Of a DNA stretch of 59,853 nucleotides, positions 16,849-25,714 are shown piece by piece. The stretch is taken from assembly GCA_035906055.1 (NCBI GenBank), contig JAMIFV010000061.1:1-59853 (forward strand). Reading direction: 5' to 3'. Below the pieces are notes generated by a model that searched no databases, had not been told where the DNA came from, and saw only the letters and a program-made list of their open reading frames with translations. This DNA comes from JAMIFV01 sp035906055. Its GTDB lineage: Bacteria; Pseudomonadota; Alphaproteobacteria; Rickettsiales; JABCZZ01. Numbering within the stretch: the stretch's first letter is position 1; every line of letters starts with the position of its first letter. The position numbers were made by a program, and so were the translations under genes.

Positions 16849-19515
16849 TCACTCTTCAGTGGGTTTTTTCTTAGGTGCCTTGGCCTTCGCGGGCTTTTTT
16901 GCGGCGGCTTTCTTCTTTTCTTTTACCGGTGTCCCTGTATCGCCGGTTTCTGCAACCTTGGCTTTTTTGCCTTTTGCCGCAGGTTTCTTTTTCTTGCCTC
17001 CGGCGGCGCTGCGCTCAGCCAGAAGCGGCAATGCCTCTTCCAGCGTGAACTGTTCTGGCTCGCTGCCTTTGGGCAGGGTGGCATTCACCTTGCCGTGTTT
17101 AACGTAGTGGCCGTAACGGCCTGAATAGAGCTCCACCTTGCCGCCTTCGGGGTGGTCACCCAGCACTTTCAGCGGGGCTGCGCCTCGGCGCACGCCGCCA
17201 CGTGCGGCCTTCTCGGCGATGAGCACCACCGCGCGGTTGATGCCTACGGTGAGCACGTCGTCGTCACCTTTGAGCGAGGTGTATTGCCCGTCATGCAGCA
17301 GGTAAGGGCCGAAGGGGCCTTGTCCCGCCTTGATGACCTTGCTGGTTTCCGGATGGATGCCCACTTCGCGCGGCAGGGTGAGCAGTGCGAGCGCTTTTTC
17401 AAGCGTCACCTGATCAGGCGGGATATTCTTGGGCACGCTGGAGCGCTTGGGTTTTTTATCGTTACCCAACTGGATATAAAGGCCGTAAGGGCCTTTCTTG
17501 AGGAACACTTCCATACCGCTGGCGGGGTCGTTGCCGAGCAGTTTGGGTTCATTGCTCATATTGGCAGCCGCTTCGCCGCCTTCTTCCGTTTCGCCGCCGA
17601 TCTGGCGTTTGAAATTGCATTCCGGGTAGCGCGAGCAGCCCAGGAACGCGCCGAACTTACCGGTGCGCAGGCCAAGCTTGCCTTCGCCGCATGCGGGGCA
17701 GGCGCGCGGATTCTCGCTGCCTTTGGCGATGTTGCGGTAGATATACGGTTCCAGCAGCGCGTCCACCGCTTCAAGGATGGACGGGTTGGTGAGCTTCTTG
17801 GTGTCTTCCACGGTGTGGATGAACTGTTCCCACCATTCGCGCAGCACCTGCTTCCACTCCACTTCACCGGCAGACACATCGTCGAGTTTGTCTTCAAGGC
17901 GGGCGGTGAAATCAAATTCCACATAGCGGCGGAAGAAGCTCACGAGGAATGCGTTCACGATACGGCCACGGGCTTCCGCGATGAAGCGCTTCTTATCGAG
18001 GCGCACATACTCGCGCTCCTGCAGCACGGAGATGATGCTGGCATAGGTGGAAGGGCGGCCAATGCCGAGTTCTTCGAGCTTCTTCACGAGGCTCGCTTCG
18101 GTATAGCGCGGGGGAGGCTCGGTGAAATGTTGTTCGGGAGTGATTTCCCTGGTCTTTACGTGCTCGCCTTTTTCCAGCGCGGGAAGTGAGCGGGATTCTT
18201 CGTCCTCGTCGCCATCGTCGCGGCCTTCCTGATAGAGCGCAAGGAAGCCTGCGAAACGCTGCACGGAACCGGTGGCATGCAGGGTGGCCTGCTTGTCGGC
18301 GGATTCCATATCCACGGAGGTCTGGTCGAATACGGCGGATTCCATCTGGCTGGCCATCATGCGCTTCCAGACGAGTTCATAGAGACGCAGCATGTCGTTA
18401 TCGAGCACGTTACGCAGTTTTTCCGGCGTGCGGGTTACGTCGGTGGGGCGGATAGCTTCATGCGCTTCCTGCGCGTTCTTCTGCTTTACCTTATATACGC
18501 GCGGTGAAGAAGGCACATAGTTCTGGCCGTACTGGCTGCCGATGAGGCTGCGCGCAGCGGTGATCGCTTCGTTGGAAACAGTAACGCCGTCAGTACGCAT
18601 ATAAGTGATAAGGCCCACTGTTTCGCCGCCGATATCCTGGCCTTCATAAAGCTTCTGCGCGAGCTGCATGGTCTTTTTGGCGGAGAAGCCGAGCTTGCGC
18701 GAGGCGTCCATCTGCAGCGTGGAGGTGGTGAAGGGCGGGTAGGGGTGGCGGCGCACCTGTTTCTGTTCGAGGTCGGACACGCTGAACTGCTTGCCGTTCA
18801 GGCCGCTGGCTATTTCCGTAGCCCTCGCTTCGTTGGGGATGTCGAACTTATCGAGCTTCCTGCCCTGCCAGTGCGTGAGGCGCGCCTTGAACGGCACGCT
18901 GGCGGAATTTTCCATCAGCACGCGGATATCCCAGTATTCCTGCGAGATGAACTTCTCAATTTCCTCGTCACGGTCGCAGATGAGGCGCAGCGCGACGGAC
19001 TGCACGCGGCCTGCGGACTTGCTGCCCGGCAGCTTGCGCCACAGCACGGGGGAGAGGGTGAAGCCTACAAGGTAGTCCAGCGCGCGGCGCGCCTGCTGCG
19101 CGTTGACGAGATTCATGTCGATGTCGCGCGGGTGCTGCATCGCTTCGAGGATGGCGCCCTTGGTGATCTCATTGAATACCACGCGTTCCACATGCACGGC
19201 CTTGGGCAGCGCTTTGCTGGCTTTGAGCGCTTCGAGCACGTGCCACGAGATGGCTTCGCCTTCGCGGTCAGGATCGGTCGCGAGGATGAGTTTATCAGAC
19301 TGCTTAACTGCCTTGGCTATATTATTGATCTGCTTGCGCGCGTCGTCATCCACCTCGTAGGTCATGGCGAAGTCTTCGGCGGGGCGCACGGAACCATCCT
19401 TGGCGGGCAGGTCGCGCACATGGCCAAAGGAGGCGAGCACGGTATAGTCCTTGCCCAGATACTTATTGATGGTTTTGGCTTTGGCCGGTGATTCTACGAC
19501 TACAACATTATGCAT
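16849..19515 (-). CDS. topA: DNA topoisomerase I (TopA)
   Basis: This type IA topoisomerase relaxes negative supercoils. The TOPRIM domain starts with VVVESPAKAKTINKYLG and contains ATDPDREGEAISWH. The active-site tyrosine lies in LITYMRTDGV near residue 310. A zinc-ribbon (CPACGEGKLG then GCSRYPECNF) is at about 600-640, followed by topo-I C-terminal repeats and a Lys/Ala-rich tail that probably binds DNA. The ATG at 19515 (MHNVVVVES) fits family starts better than an ATG three codons upstream. The dprA-plsY pair lies downstream of it in the minus-strand sense of the map, as in other alphaproteobacteria, but a pseudogene has come between them. Confidence 0.93.
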   Translation of the reverse strand: MHNVVVVESPAKAKTINKYLGKDYTVLASFGHVRDLPAKDGSVRPAEDFAMTYEVDDDARKQINNIAKAVKQSDKLILATDPDREGEAISWHVLEALKASKALPKAVHVERVVFNEITKGAILEAMQHPRDIDMNLVNAQQARRALDYLVGFTLSPVLWRKLPGSKSAGRVQSVALRLICDRDEEIEKFISQEYWDIRVLMENSASVPFKARLTHWQGRKLDKFDIPNEARATEIASGLNGKQFSVSDLEQKQVRRHPYPPFTTSTLQMDASRKLGFSAKKTMQLAQKLYEGQDIGGETVGLITYMRTDGVTVSNEAITAARSLIGSQYGQNYVPSSPRVYKVKQKNAQEAHEAIRPTDVTRTPEKLRNVLDNDMLRLYELVWKRMMASQMESAVFDQTSVDMESADKQATLHATGSVQRFAGFLALYQEGRDDGDEDEESRSLPALEKGEHVKTREITPEQHFTEPPPRYTEASLVKKLEELGIGRPSTYASIISVLQEREYVRLDKKRFIAEARGRIVNAFLVSFFRRYVEFDFTARLEDKLDDVSAGEVEWKQVLREWWEQFIHTVEDTKKLTNPSILEAVDALLEPYIYRNIAKGSENPRACPACGEGKLGLRTGKFGAFLGCSRYPECNFKRQIGGETEEGGEAAANMSNEPKLLGNDPASGMEVFLKKGPYGLYIQLGNDKKPKRSSVPKNIPPDQVTLEKALALLTLPREVGIHPETSKVIKAGQGPFGPYLLHDGQYTSLKGDDDVLTVGINRAVVLIAEKAARGGVRRGAAPLKVLGDHPEGGKVELYSGRYGHYVKHGKVNATLPKGSEPEQFTLEEALPLLAERSAAGGKKKKPAAKGKKAKVAETGDTGTPVKEKKKAAAKKPAKAKAPKKKPTEE

Positions 19516-19741
19516 TCGGCGCATTTTCCATTTAACTTCACACGTCGTTATCCTTCGGATTCGGCGTGCTCATGTACTAAGTGTACACTCCGCGCACCTC
19601 ACCTCGGTTGCCTAGTGTGCAGTCAAAGCGAAAACGCGCTGACTACGCAGGCAAGGGGGCAGTGCATGGCCTAAAAACATGGAAAAGTCAACCTTTGCAC
19701 TAGGGAGCATTATCTGACAGGGAAGTATAAAGAATGGGTTA

Positions 19742-20620
19742 ATGCTATTTAGTGTATTGTTATTAATAGTTATTTTTTGTCATGCAAACTTAACAATACA
19801 TTCGCCGGAAAAAGGCTTACCTAGCAATATGACAATAAATACATTAATGTTAATAGAAAATTGGCCGAATTCCAGCAAATGGATCGGGCAGGCTATGCCC
19901 GGTGGCTTACTGTGCAATTAGATGCAGTATATGAAAAACGGGAACCGTCTCCAATCCTCAGCAGATTAAGAGAACCTCATAGAGGCTGGGAATCGCATCT
20001 TAAAATGCTAGGCAAGGGTGGGGCATATGATCAATTTGTACCCGAAGAAAAAAAGCCGGAATTTAGAGAAGCGCTGGGCGATGTGCTCAGAGCTTTTGTA
20101 GCAAGGGACGAAGCCACACCTCACAGAAATGATGCAATTACAGACAGCATGCATTTAATATCCGCGCTCGGGGCAAAAGAGTCCATCCCTGCACTTGTCG
20201 ATGCGACAGGTTCTACAACGATTGCTGATTATGATATATTTGGCACCCTGCTTTCCTTCAAGCCCACGCCTGAGGTAAATGAAACTACAAGGACGATTTT
20301 AGGGCACCCTAAATTCAATGAAGAATACTTATAACGGCATTGGGGCTACTTATTGATTCCGCCGCCCATAATGCCGCAGATACTATTAAGGAATTTCTTC
20401 CGCGATTAACAAGGTTACGCGCAAGCTTTGCAGCCAATATACCTCGTAAAGATTTCAATGATGCCGTTGAGGATCATATTTTTAAGAAATTTAAAAACTT
20501 CCTCTTCGCGTACAATTTCAACTGAAGCAACAAGAAGCAGGCGCGCCGGATGCGGATAAGTGGCTTTATGAGGATTGGGCCGCTTACGTAAAAGCGCAAT
20601 CACAGGCGGCAGAACGCTGA
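19742..20620 (+). pseudogene. Frameshifted gene for a secreted helical-repeat protein
   Basis: Four overlapping open segments appear to belong to one gene. The first (ATG at 19742) encodes a signal-peptide-like stretch MLFSVLLLIVIFCHA and runs to about 19860. The second (19861-20334) has no credible start of its own and encodes a charged helical protein with ISALGAKESIPALVDA. The third (about 20331-20525) continues as ITALGLLIDSAAHNAADT, and the fourth (20522-20620) ends with a Trp- and Gln-rich tail. The alternation of short helices resembles HEAT-type repeats, but I cannot name it. Each break is a single-base shift, so this is either a decayed gene or a sequence with three errors. Confidence 0.5.
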
Positions 20621-20628
20621 TTCTGGCA

Positions 20629-21747
20629 TCAGCCGGCATCTATATTCTGTTGCATCAGTAACGAAACCTTATGTCCCGGATGGCGTTGCAGCCTTCCGGC
20701 AAGTTCAAGTTCCAATAGCACCAGCGACACTATGTCCAACGACACGCCGCATTGCAGAAGTAACTCATCTACCTGCACTGGGCTGAAGCTGAGCTTGGAG
20801 GTAATGGCTTTGCGCGTGGCGTCGTCTACGGTTCTTGCCTGCGTATTCGCTAAATGTGCAAAGCCGCTATTCTCGCCCTCGCGCAACTGAAGTTGCAGGT
20901 TGCGGCCAAGATTATTGATGACATCATCTAACCCTTCGCACAGATGCGCGCCGTCTTTGAGCAACTGGTTGGTGCCTTTGCAGCGCGGGTCCATGGGGGA
21001 GCCGGGCACGGCGAACACTTCGCGGTTCTGTTCCAGAGCATATTTCGCGGTGATGAGCGAGCCGGATTTAAGCGCTGCTTCTACAATTATTGTACCTTGC
21101 GATAGTCCCGAGATAATGCGGTTGCGGCCAGGGAACGCGCGGCTATGGGGCAGGGCGTTGAATGGCTGTTCGCTGATGACGCAGCCACGCGAGGCAATTT
21201 CGTCATGCAGCGCTTTATTCTCCGGCGGGTAAATCTGGCCGATGCCGCTGGCCATTACCGCCACGGTGCCGGTGGCAAGCGAGCCCACATGCGCTGCGGT
21301 ATCAATGCCGCGTGCAAGGCCGGACATGACCGTGAAGCCTTTTGCACCGGCATCCTGCGCCAGCTTGCGGGCGAACTGGCAGCCATTAGCCGACGCGTTG
21401 CGCGCGCCCACAATGGCGATGGTTTGTTTCTTTTGCAGCATCGCCGCATTGCCAAGCAGGGTGAGTATCGGCGGCGGGTCGTAAATCTGGGCGAGCATTG
21501 CGGGGTAATCTTTTTCTCCCAGCACCAGCATCCTGCCGCCTGCTTTTTCCACGGCGAGTATTTCCGCCTCGGCTTCGCTTTGTGTGGCAAGCGTGATGGG
21601 CTTCTTCCTGCCGCCTGCGATGGAGAGTTCGGGTATTGCCTGCAACGCAGCGCGCGCGTTGCCAAAACGCTTAATGAGGGCACAGAACGTGACCGGCCCT
21701 ACATTTTCGCTGCGGCTTAACCGCAATGCATCCAGCAAGCTGCTCAT
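20629..21747 (-). CDS. dprA: DNA-processing protein DprA
   Basis: This 372-residue protein loads RecA on incoming single-stranded DNA during transformation. An N-terminal SAM-like helical region is followed by the extended Rossmann fold (about residues 65-290) with AIVGARNASANG, VMSGLARGIDTAAH, SGIGQIYPPEN, FPGRNRIISGLSQGTIIVEA and SGSLITAKYALEQNREVFAVPGS, split here by short variable residues. The C-terminal 60 residues form the winged-helix-like DML1 domain. It overlaps plsY by 4 nt and is therefore in the ruvX-plsY-dprA operon. The presence of dprA alone does not prove competence. Confidence 0.93.
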   Translation of the reverse strand: MSSLLDALRLSRSENVGPVTFCALIKRFGNARAALQAIPELSIAGGRKKPITLATQSEAEAEILAVEKAGGRMLVLGEKDYPAMLAQIYDPPPILTLLGNAAMLQKKQTIAIVGARNASANGCQFARKLAQDAGAKGFTVMSGLARGIDTAAHVGSLATGTVAVMASGIGQIYPPENKALHDEIASRGCVISEQPFNALPHSRAFPGRNRIISGLSQGTIIVEAALKSGSLITAKYALEQNREVFAVPGSPMDPRCKGTNQLLKDGAHLCEGLDDVINNLGRNLQLQLREGENSGFAHLANTQARTVDDATRKAITSKLSFSPVQVDELLLQCGVSLDIVSLVLLELELAGRLQRHPGHKVSLLMQQNIDAG

Positions 21748-22421
21748 GATTTTTTCTTCTGTCCGAAACGCAATTCCGTGCCGCTTAGTAAGCGTGAGAT
21801 GTTCTCTTTATGGCGATAGAAAACCAGAAACGCGATAAGCAGCGCCGCAATGGCGGCAGGCTTGCCTAGGATAAGGAAGCATGAAACCGGAGCAAGGCCG
21901 ATGCTTACCAGCGCCGAAAGGGAGGAATAGCGCGTGAGCGCGAACACGGCCAGCCACGCGGCGAATGCCAGCAGGCCTACCGGCAGCGAGAAGGCAAGCA
22001 ACACGCCCAAGGCCGTCGCGACACCTTTGCCGCCCTTGAACTTGAGCCATATCGGCCACACATGGCCGATGACGGCATAAAGTCCGAACATATAGGCGAA
22101 TACCTGTATATCGACGTTGTCGGGGAGCGTGCTGTTTTGGGTCGTCAGTGCGTCATGCACGAACAGCGTGCTTAAGACTACTGCGGCATAGCCCTTTGCC
22201 ATGTCGAGCAGCAACACGGCGGCACCCAGCTTCTTGCCGCCAGCCCGCAGCATGTTGGTGGCGCCGATATTGCCTGAGCCGATCTTGCGCAGGTCGCCCA
22301 CCCTGAATAGTCTGGAAAGGATGATGCCGAACGGAATGGAGCCCAGCAGGTAGGCTAGCAGTATTCCGGCGATGATTGCGGAGGGAAACATCATTACAGG
22401 CGGAATGTCGTTAAGGTTCAT
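21744..22421 (-). CDS. plsY: Acyl-phosphate:glycerol-3-phosphate acyltransferase PlsY
   Basis: This 225-residue integral membrane enzyme makes lysophosphatidic acid from acyl-phosphate and glycerol-3-phosphate. The three family motifs are present: GSGNIGATNMLRAGG in the first loop, HVWPIWLKFKGGKGVATALG in the second, and the RYSSLSAL element in the third. About six hydrophobic spans are visible. It overlaps both ruvX and dprA by 4 nt, indicating one co-translated operon. The small insertion near residues 90-105 is more variable but lies in a loop. Confidence 0.93.
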   Translation of the reverse strand: MNLNDIPPVMMFPSAIIAGILLAYLLGSIPFGIILSRLFRVGDLRKIGSGNIGATNMLRAGGKKLGAAVLLLDMAKGYAAVVLSTLFVHDALTTQNSTLPDNVDIQVFAYMFGLYAVIGHVWPIWLKFKGGKGVATALGVLLAFSLPVGLLAFAAWLAVFALTRYSSLSALVSIGLAPVSCFLILGKPAAIAALLIAFLVFYRHKENISRLLSGTELRFGQKKKS

Positions 22422-22888
22422 TTGGGGTCCTGCTTGGGGATGGAGTCCAGCACGGCCTGTAACATGTAACTTGCTGCCATTTTGTCAACCAGTTCCGCGC
22501 GGCGCGCACGCGAGAGATCGGCATCGAGCATCGTGCGGGTAACGGCCATGGTGCTCATGCGTTCGTCAAATAACAATATGGGCAGGTCGGTCTTTTCTTC
22601 CATGTTGCGGGCGAACTGGCGGGTGGACTGGCAGCGCGGCCCTTCGGAACCGTCCATGTTCACAGGATACCCAAGCACCAGCGCGCCCACGTTCTGTTTG
22701 GCTATTATATCCAGCAGTTCGGTAGCGTCCCTGCTGAATTTTCCGCGCATTATGGTATGCATGGGCGTGGCGATCACACCGCGCACATCTGAAAGTGCCA
22801 GTCCAATGGTTTTTTCGCCTAAATCAAGGCCTAAGAGGCGCATGTTGGGCTTGAGCAGTGGTATGAATCCGGGCAGGGAGAAGTGCAT
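22418..22888 (-). CDS. ruvX: RuvX/YqgF-type Holliday-junction-resolvase-like protein
   Basis: This protein has the RNase-H-like fold of YqgF/RuvX, thought to process pre-16S rRNA or act as a putative Holliday junction resolvase. Motifs are LLGLDLGEKTIGLALSD, GALVLGYPVNMDGSEG and LFDERMST, carrying the expected catalytic acids. The start at 22888 (MHFSLPGF) adds a 16-residue leader typical of alphaproteobacterial members; the longer frame to 22942 runs through a GAGTTC-rich repeat and is unlikely. It overlaps plsY by 4 nt. Confidence 0.87.
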   Translation of the reverse strand: MHFSLPGFIPLLKPNMRLLGLDLGEKTIGLALSDVRGVIATPMHTIMRGKFSRDATELLDIIAKQNVGALVLGYPVNMDGSEGPRCQSTRQFARNMEEKTDLPILLFDERMSTMAVTRTMLDADLSRARRAELVDKMAASYMLQAVLDSIPKQDPK

Positions 22889-22889
22889 A

Positions 22890-22993
22890 AAAGAGTTCAG
22901 AATTCGGAGTTCGGAGTTCAGTATATAAAAGAGTTTACTCATACGTGCATTCTATTTATAAACAGCCACCGAACTCTGAACTCTGAACTCTTT
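22890..22993. repeat. Iterated GAGTTC inverted repeat between ruvX and gatC
   Basis: Three GAGTTC/GAATTC-type units on one side (22892-22920) are mirrored by three GAACTC units (22974-22990) directly before the gatC start. The arms could pair over a spacer of about 50 nt. The element sits in the divergent ruvX/gatC promoter region, so it may influence both. It could also be a low-copy mobile palindromic repeat. Confidence 0.5.
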
Positions 22994-23281
22994 ATGTCCA
23001 TCACCGCAAAAGACGTCACCAAGATCGCCCGCCTTGCCCGTATCGAAGTTACGCAAGCGGAGAAAGAACCGCTGGCGAAAGAGATCAACGGCATCCTGAA
23101 CTGGATCGAGCAGCTGGGCGAAGTGAACACGGATAATGTGGAACCGCTCGCAAGTGTTTCTGACACGGCGCTGCCGTGGCGCGAAGACAAAGTGACAGAC
23201 GGTCACAAGCGCGACGCTATCCTCGCCAATGCGCCTGCCAGTGATTATGGCTGCTTTGTAGTTCCCAAGGTAATCGAATAG
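22994..23281 (+). CDS. gatC: Glutamyl-tRNA(Gln)/aspartyl-tRNA(Asn) amidotransferase subunit C
   Basis: This 95-residue protein is the small stabilising subunit of the GatCAB amidotransferase. It shows the family pattern: VTKIARLARIEVT near the N-terminus, INGILNWIEQLGEVNTDNVEPL in two parts, and LPWREDKVTDGHKRDAILANAP near the C-terminus. The start at 22994 is the only one consistent with the family N-terminus; upstream sequence in frame is repeat. It should be co-expressed with gatA and gatB, but a toxin-antitoxin pair lies between gatC and gatA. Confidence 0.92.
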   Translation: MSITAKDVTKIARLARIEVTQAEKEPLAKEINGILNWIEQLGEVNTDNVEPLASVSDTALPWREDKVTDGHKRDAILANAPASDYGCFVVPKVIE

Positions 23282-23407
23282 TTATTGCTACTTGTAGCGC
23301 TTTTGGCTGGAATGGTGGTTTGACCAATCGTCAATTCATTGTGGATTTTTAATGGTATAGTGCGGTATCGGTTGCATGTAACGCAGGGTAAAAGCCCCAG
23401 ATTTTTG

Positions 23408-23437
23408 TTGACTAGTCTGACCTGGTCATGCTATGGT
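23408..23437 (+). promoter_or_regulatory. Predicted promoter of the Phd/PIN toxin-antitoxin pair
   Basis: A TTGACT -35 box (23408-23413) and a TATGGT -10 box (23432-23437) are 18 nt apart. Transcription would start only a few bases before the antitoxin ATG at 23447, giving a nearly leaderless message. The palindrome GACTAGTC (23410-23417) overlaps the -35 box and could be an operator for autoregulation, which is usual for such pairs. Confidence 0.5.
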
Positions 23438-23446
23438 ATTTGATAT

Positions 23447-23683
23447 ATGCAATATATTACACTCTCAGAAGCCAAAGCCAAATTCTCTGAAGTCGTCGAA
23501 AAAGTGATGGCGGGTGAGGCCATTACCATCACCAAGATGGGCAAGCCCGCCGTGGAGTTGAAACCTGCGGTAAAGAATCAAAAAGCCTCCCTTTTCGGAT
23601 GTATGAAAGGGCAAATTATAGTTCATGGCGATTTTAACGAATGGCCTGAAGAAGAAGCACGCGCGCTGGGGATTATTGACTGA
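23447..23683 (+). CDS. Phd/YefM-type antitoxin
   Basis: This 78-residue protein starts with ITLSEAKAKFSEVVEKVMAGEAITITKMGKPAVEL (written here as one known family block; positions 4-38), the DNA-binding N-terminal fold of Phd/YefM antitoxins. The acidic C-terminal part, with FNEWPEEEARALGI, would wrap the toxin. It overlaps the PIN-domain toxin gene by 1 nt (TGATG), as is standard. It probably represses its own promoter. Confidence 0.88.
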   Translation: MQYITLSEAKAKFSEVVEKVMAGEAITITKMGKPAVELKPAVKNQKASLFGCMKGQIIVHGDFNEWPEEEARALGIID

Positions 23684-24042
23684 TGCGTGTGCTGCTCGAT
23701 ACGCATGTGCTCATATGGTTCTATGAGGGTAGCCTCTCGCAGAAAAATAGAGACCTTATCGAGAACTCACAGGCATATGTGAGCGTTATTTCTTTATGGG
23801 AAATTGAAATAAAGAGGTCTTTGGGCAAGCTTGAGATTAAAGGGGAAATATACCAACAATTTGAAAAAAGCCCATTCTTGCTGCTTGGTATATCCCTTCC
23901 CCATATCCGGCAGGTCGGCACTTTGCCCTTCCATCATCGTGACCCGTTTGACCGTATGCTGGTGGCGCAGGCGCAGGTGGAGGGGCTCAAGCTCCTTACA
24001 GATGACAAGCGGCTTTCTGCTTATGACGCTGTACTTCTTTGA
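23683..24042 (+). CDS. PIN-domain ribonuclease toxin (VapC-type)
   Basis: This 119-residue protein is a PIN-domain RNase, the toxin of the pair. Metal-binding acids are visible in LLDTHVLIW near the start, SLWEIEIK near residue 40, HRDPFDRMLVAQA near residue 86 and LLTDDKRLSAYD near the end. The short DTHxLIW form is typical of VapC paired with Phd-like antitoxins. It is inserted between gatC and gatA, ending 38 nt before gatA, so read-through from its promoter may feed the amidotransferase genes. Confidence 0.9.
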   Translation: MRVLLDTHVLIWFYEGSLSQKNRDLIENSQAYVSVISLWEIEIKRSLGKLEIKGEIYQQFEKSPFLLLGISLPHIRQVGTLPFHHRDPFDRMLVAQAQVEGLKLLTDDKRLSAYDAVLL

Positions 24043-24080
24043 TTGCCAATTGCTTGGCAAGCCATTATAAACCTCTCCCT

Positions 24081-25565
24081 ATGGCAAATCTCCTTGATCT
24101 CACTCTTTCAGAAGCGCGTGACGCACTGAAAGCAAAGAAAATTTCCTCCAAAGAGCTGACGCAGGCCTATGTGGCTTCCTGCGAGAAGCTCAACCCCAAG
24201 CTCAATGCGTATATCACCCTCACGCCCGAGCGTGCGCTGAGGGATGCTGAAGCTGCCGATGCCCGAATTGCTGGCGGCAAGGCCGGTGCGCTGGAAGGCA
24301 TTCCGCTGGGCATTAAGGACCTCTTCTGTACCGAAGGCATACAGACCACAGCAGCTTCGCATATGCTTGAAGGCTTCAAGCCCACCTATGAGTCCACCGT
24401 ATCGCAGAAATTACGCGATGCCGGTTCGGTGATGCTGGGCAAGACCAACCTTGATGAATTCGCGATGGGGTCTGCCAATACCACCAGCTTCTACGGCAAC
24501 GTAATCAGCCCCTGGAAAGCCAAGGACAGCGATAAAGATCTCGTGCCGGGCGGTTCTTCCGGCGGTTCCGCTGCTGCCGTTTCCGCACGCATGTGCTTGG
24601 CTGCAACGGGCACGGATACGGGCGGTTCCATCCGCCAGCCTGCGGCCTTTACCGGCATCGTGGGCATAAAGCCCACTTATGGCCGCTGCTCGCGCTGGGG
24701 CATCATTGCGTTTGCAAGCTCGCTCGATCAGGCAGGCATGTTCGCCCGCAATGTGCGCGACGCCGCTATCACGCAGACCGTTATCTGCGGTCACGACCCC
24801 AAAGACTCCACCTCCGCGCCGCGCGCCGTGCCTGATTTTGAAAAAGCCCTCACCGGCAACATCAAAGGCCTGAAGATCGGTGTGCCAAAAGAATACCGCC
24901 CAGACGGCCTCAATGCCGAAGTGGCCGCACTCTGGGATAAAGGCATACAGTGGCTGAAGGATGCAGGTGCCCAAGTGCAGGAAGTAAGCCTGCCGCACAC
25001 CAAATATGCGCTCGCCACCTATTACGTTATCGCGCCTGCGGAATGTTCTTCCAACCTCGCGCGTTATGACGGCGTGCGTTACGGGCAGCGTGTTACGCCT
25101 GCCAGCGGTGCGCTCAATGAGATGTATGAAAAAACCCGCGCCGCCGGTTTCGGTAAGGAAGTGCGCCGCCGCATCATGATCGGCACCTATGTGCTTTCCG
25201 CCGGTTATTACGATGCCTATTATAAAAAAGCGCAGCGCGTGCGCCGCCTGATCTCGGAAGATTTCAAGAACGCTTTCACCAAAGTGGATGCGCTGCTGAC
25301 GCCGACCACACCGACGCCTGCTTTTGCCATTGGCGAGAATAATGACGATCCGGTGGCAATGTACCTCAACGACGTGTTCACCGTGCCCACTTCCATGGCG
25401 GGGTTGCCCGGCCTTGCGCTGCCCACGGGACTTGCCAGCAACGGCCTGCCGCTCGGCCTGCAGATCATCGGCAAGGCATTCGATGAAGAAACCGTTTTCC
25501 GCGTTGCGGGTGTGTTAGAAGAGGCGGCGCAGTTCAAAGCCCTGCCGCAGGGAGTAGCTGCATGA
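24081..25565 (+). CDS. gatA: Glutamyl-tRNA(Gln) amidotransferase subunit A
   Basis: This 494-residue amidase-signature enzyme releases ammonia from glutamine for transamidation of misacylated tRNA. The Ser-cisSer-Lys triad is visible: lysine in GIPLGIKDLF, the cis-serine in GGSSGGSAAAV and the nucleophile in TDTGGSIRQPAAF. The C-terminal GLPLGLQIIGKAFDEE is also typical. The start at 24081 gives the family N-terminus (LLDLTLSEAR); the 14 extra upstream codons overlap the intergenic region. It is followed by a 50-codon frame and gatB. Confidence 0.93.
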   Translation: MANLLDLTLSEARDALKAKKISSKELTQAYVASCEKLNPKLNAYITLTPERALRDAEAADARIAGGKAGALEGIPLGIKDLFCTEGIQTTAASHMLEGFKPTYESTVSQKLRDAGSVMLGKTNLDEFAMGSANTTSFYGNVISPWKAKDSDKDLVPGGSSGGSAAAVSARMCLAATGTDTGGSIRQPAAFTGIVGIKPTYGRCSRWGIIAFASSLDQAGMFARNVRDAAITQTVICGHDPKDSTSAPRAVPDFEKALTGNIKGLKIGVPKEYRPDGLNAEVAALWDKGIQWLKDAGAQVQEVSLPHTKYALATYYVIAPAECSSNLARYDGVRYGQRVTPASGALNEMYEKTRAAGFGKEVRRRIMIGTYVLSAGYYDAYYKKAQRVRRLISEDFKNAFTKVDALLTPTTPTPAFAIGENNDDPVAMYLNDVFTVPTSMAGLPGLALPTGLASNGLPLGLQIIGKAFDEETVFRVAGVLEEAAQFKALPQGVAA

Positions 25566-25714
25566 AAAAGTTGCAAGTAGCAGGTTGCATGTTGCAAACA
25601 GAACATGACATGGGTACGTGGAGGAGCGCTATGCGACGACCCCCAAGGGGAAGTTTTGCGGAGCAAAACTGGGGGCAGCGTGCCCCCCATAAAAAATACG
25701 GAGGTCATGTATGA
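25562..25714 (+). CDS. Possible 50-aa ORF bridging gatA and gatB
   Basis: An open frame begins at an ATG that overlaps the gatA stop (ATGA) and ends at a TGA that overlaps the gatB ATG. If translated it would couple gatA to gatB with no untranslated gap. The product is basic and low-complexity, and the region contains a strong hairpin and a repeat seen elsewhere, so it may be non-coding. I give it as a candidate only. Confidence 0.25.
   Translation: MKKLQVAGCMLQTEHDMGTWRSAMRRPPRGSFAEQNWGQRAPHKKYGGHV
25620..25690. repeat. Structured intergenic element, copy 1 (gatA-gatB gap)
   Basis: The element contains GGAGGAG, then CGACGACCCC, then a strong hairpin (AGTTTTGC GGA GCAAAACT inside a CCCCC/GGGGG outer stem) and finally GGGCAGCGTGCCC. 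The same landmarks (GGAGGAG and CGACGACCCC in reverse orientation, GGGCAGCGTGCCC in direct orientation) occur at 56677-56734 before the portal gene. A dispersed palindromic repeat family is the simplest reading. Confidence 0.55.
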
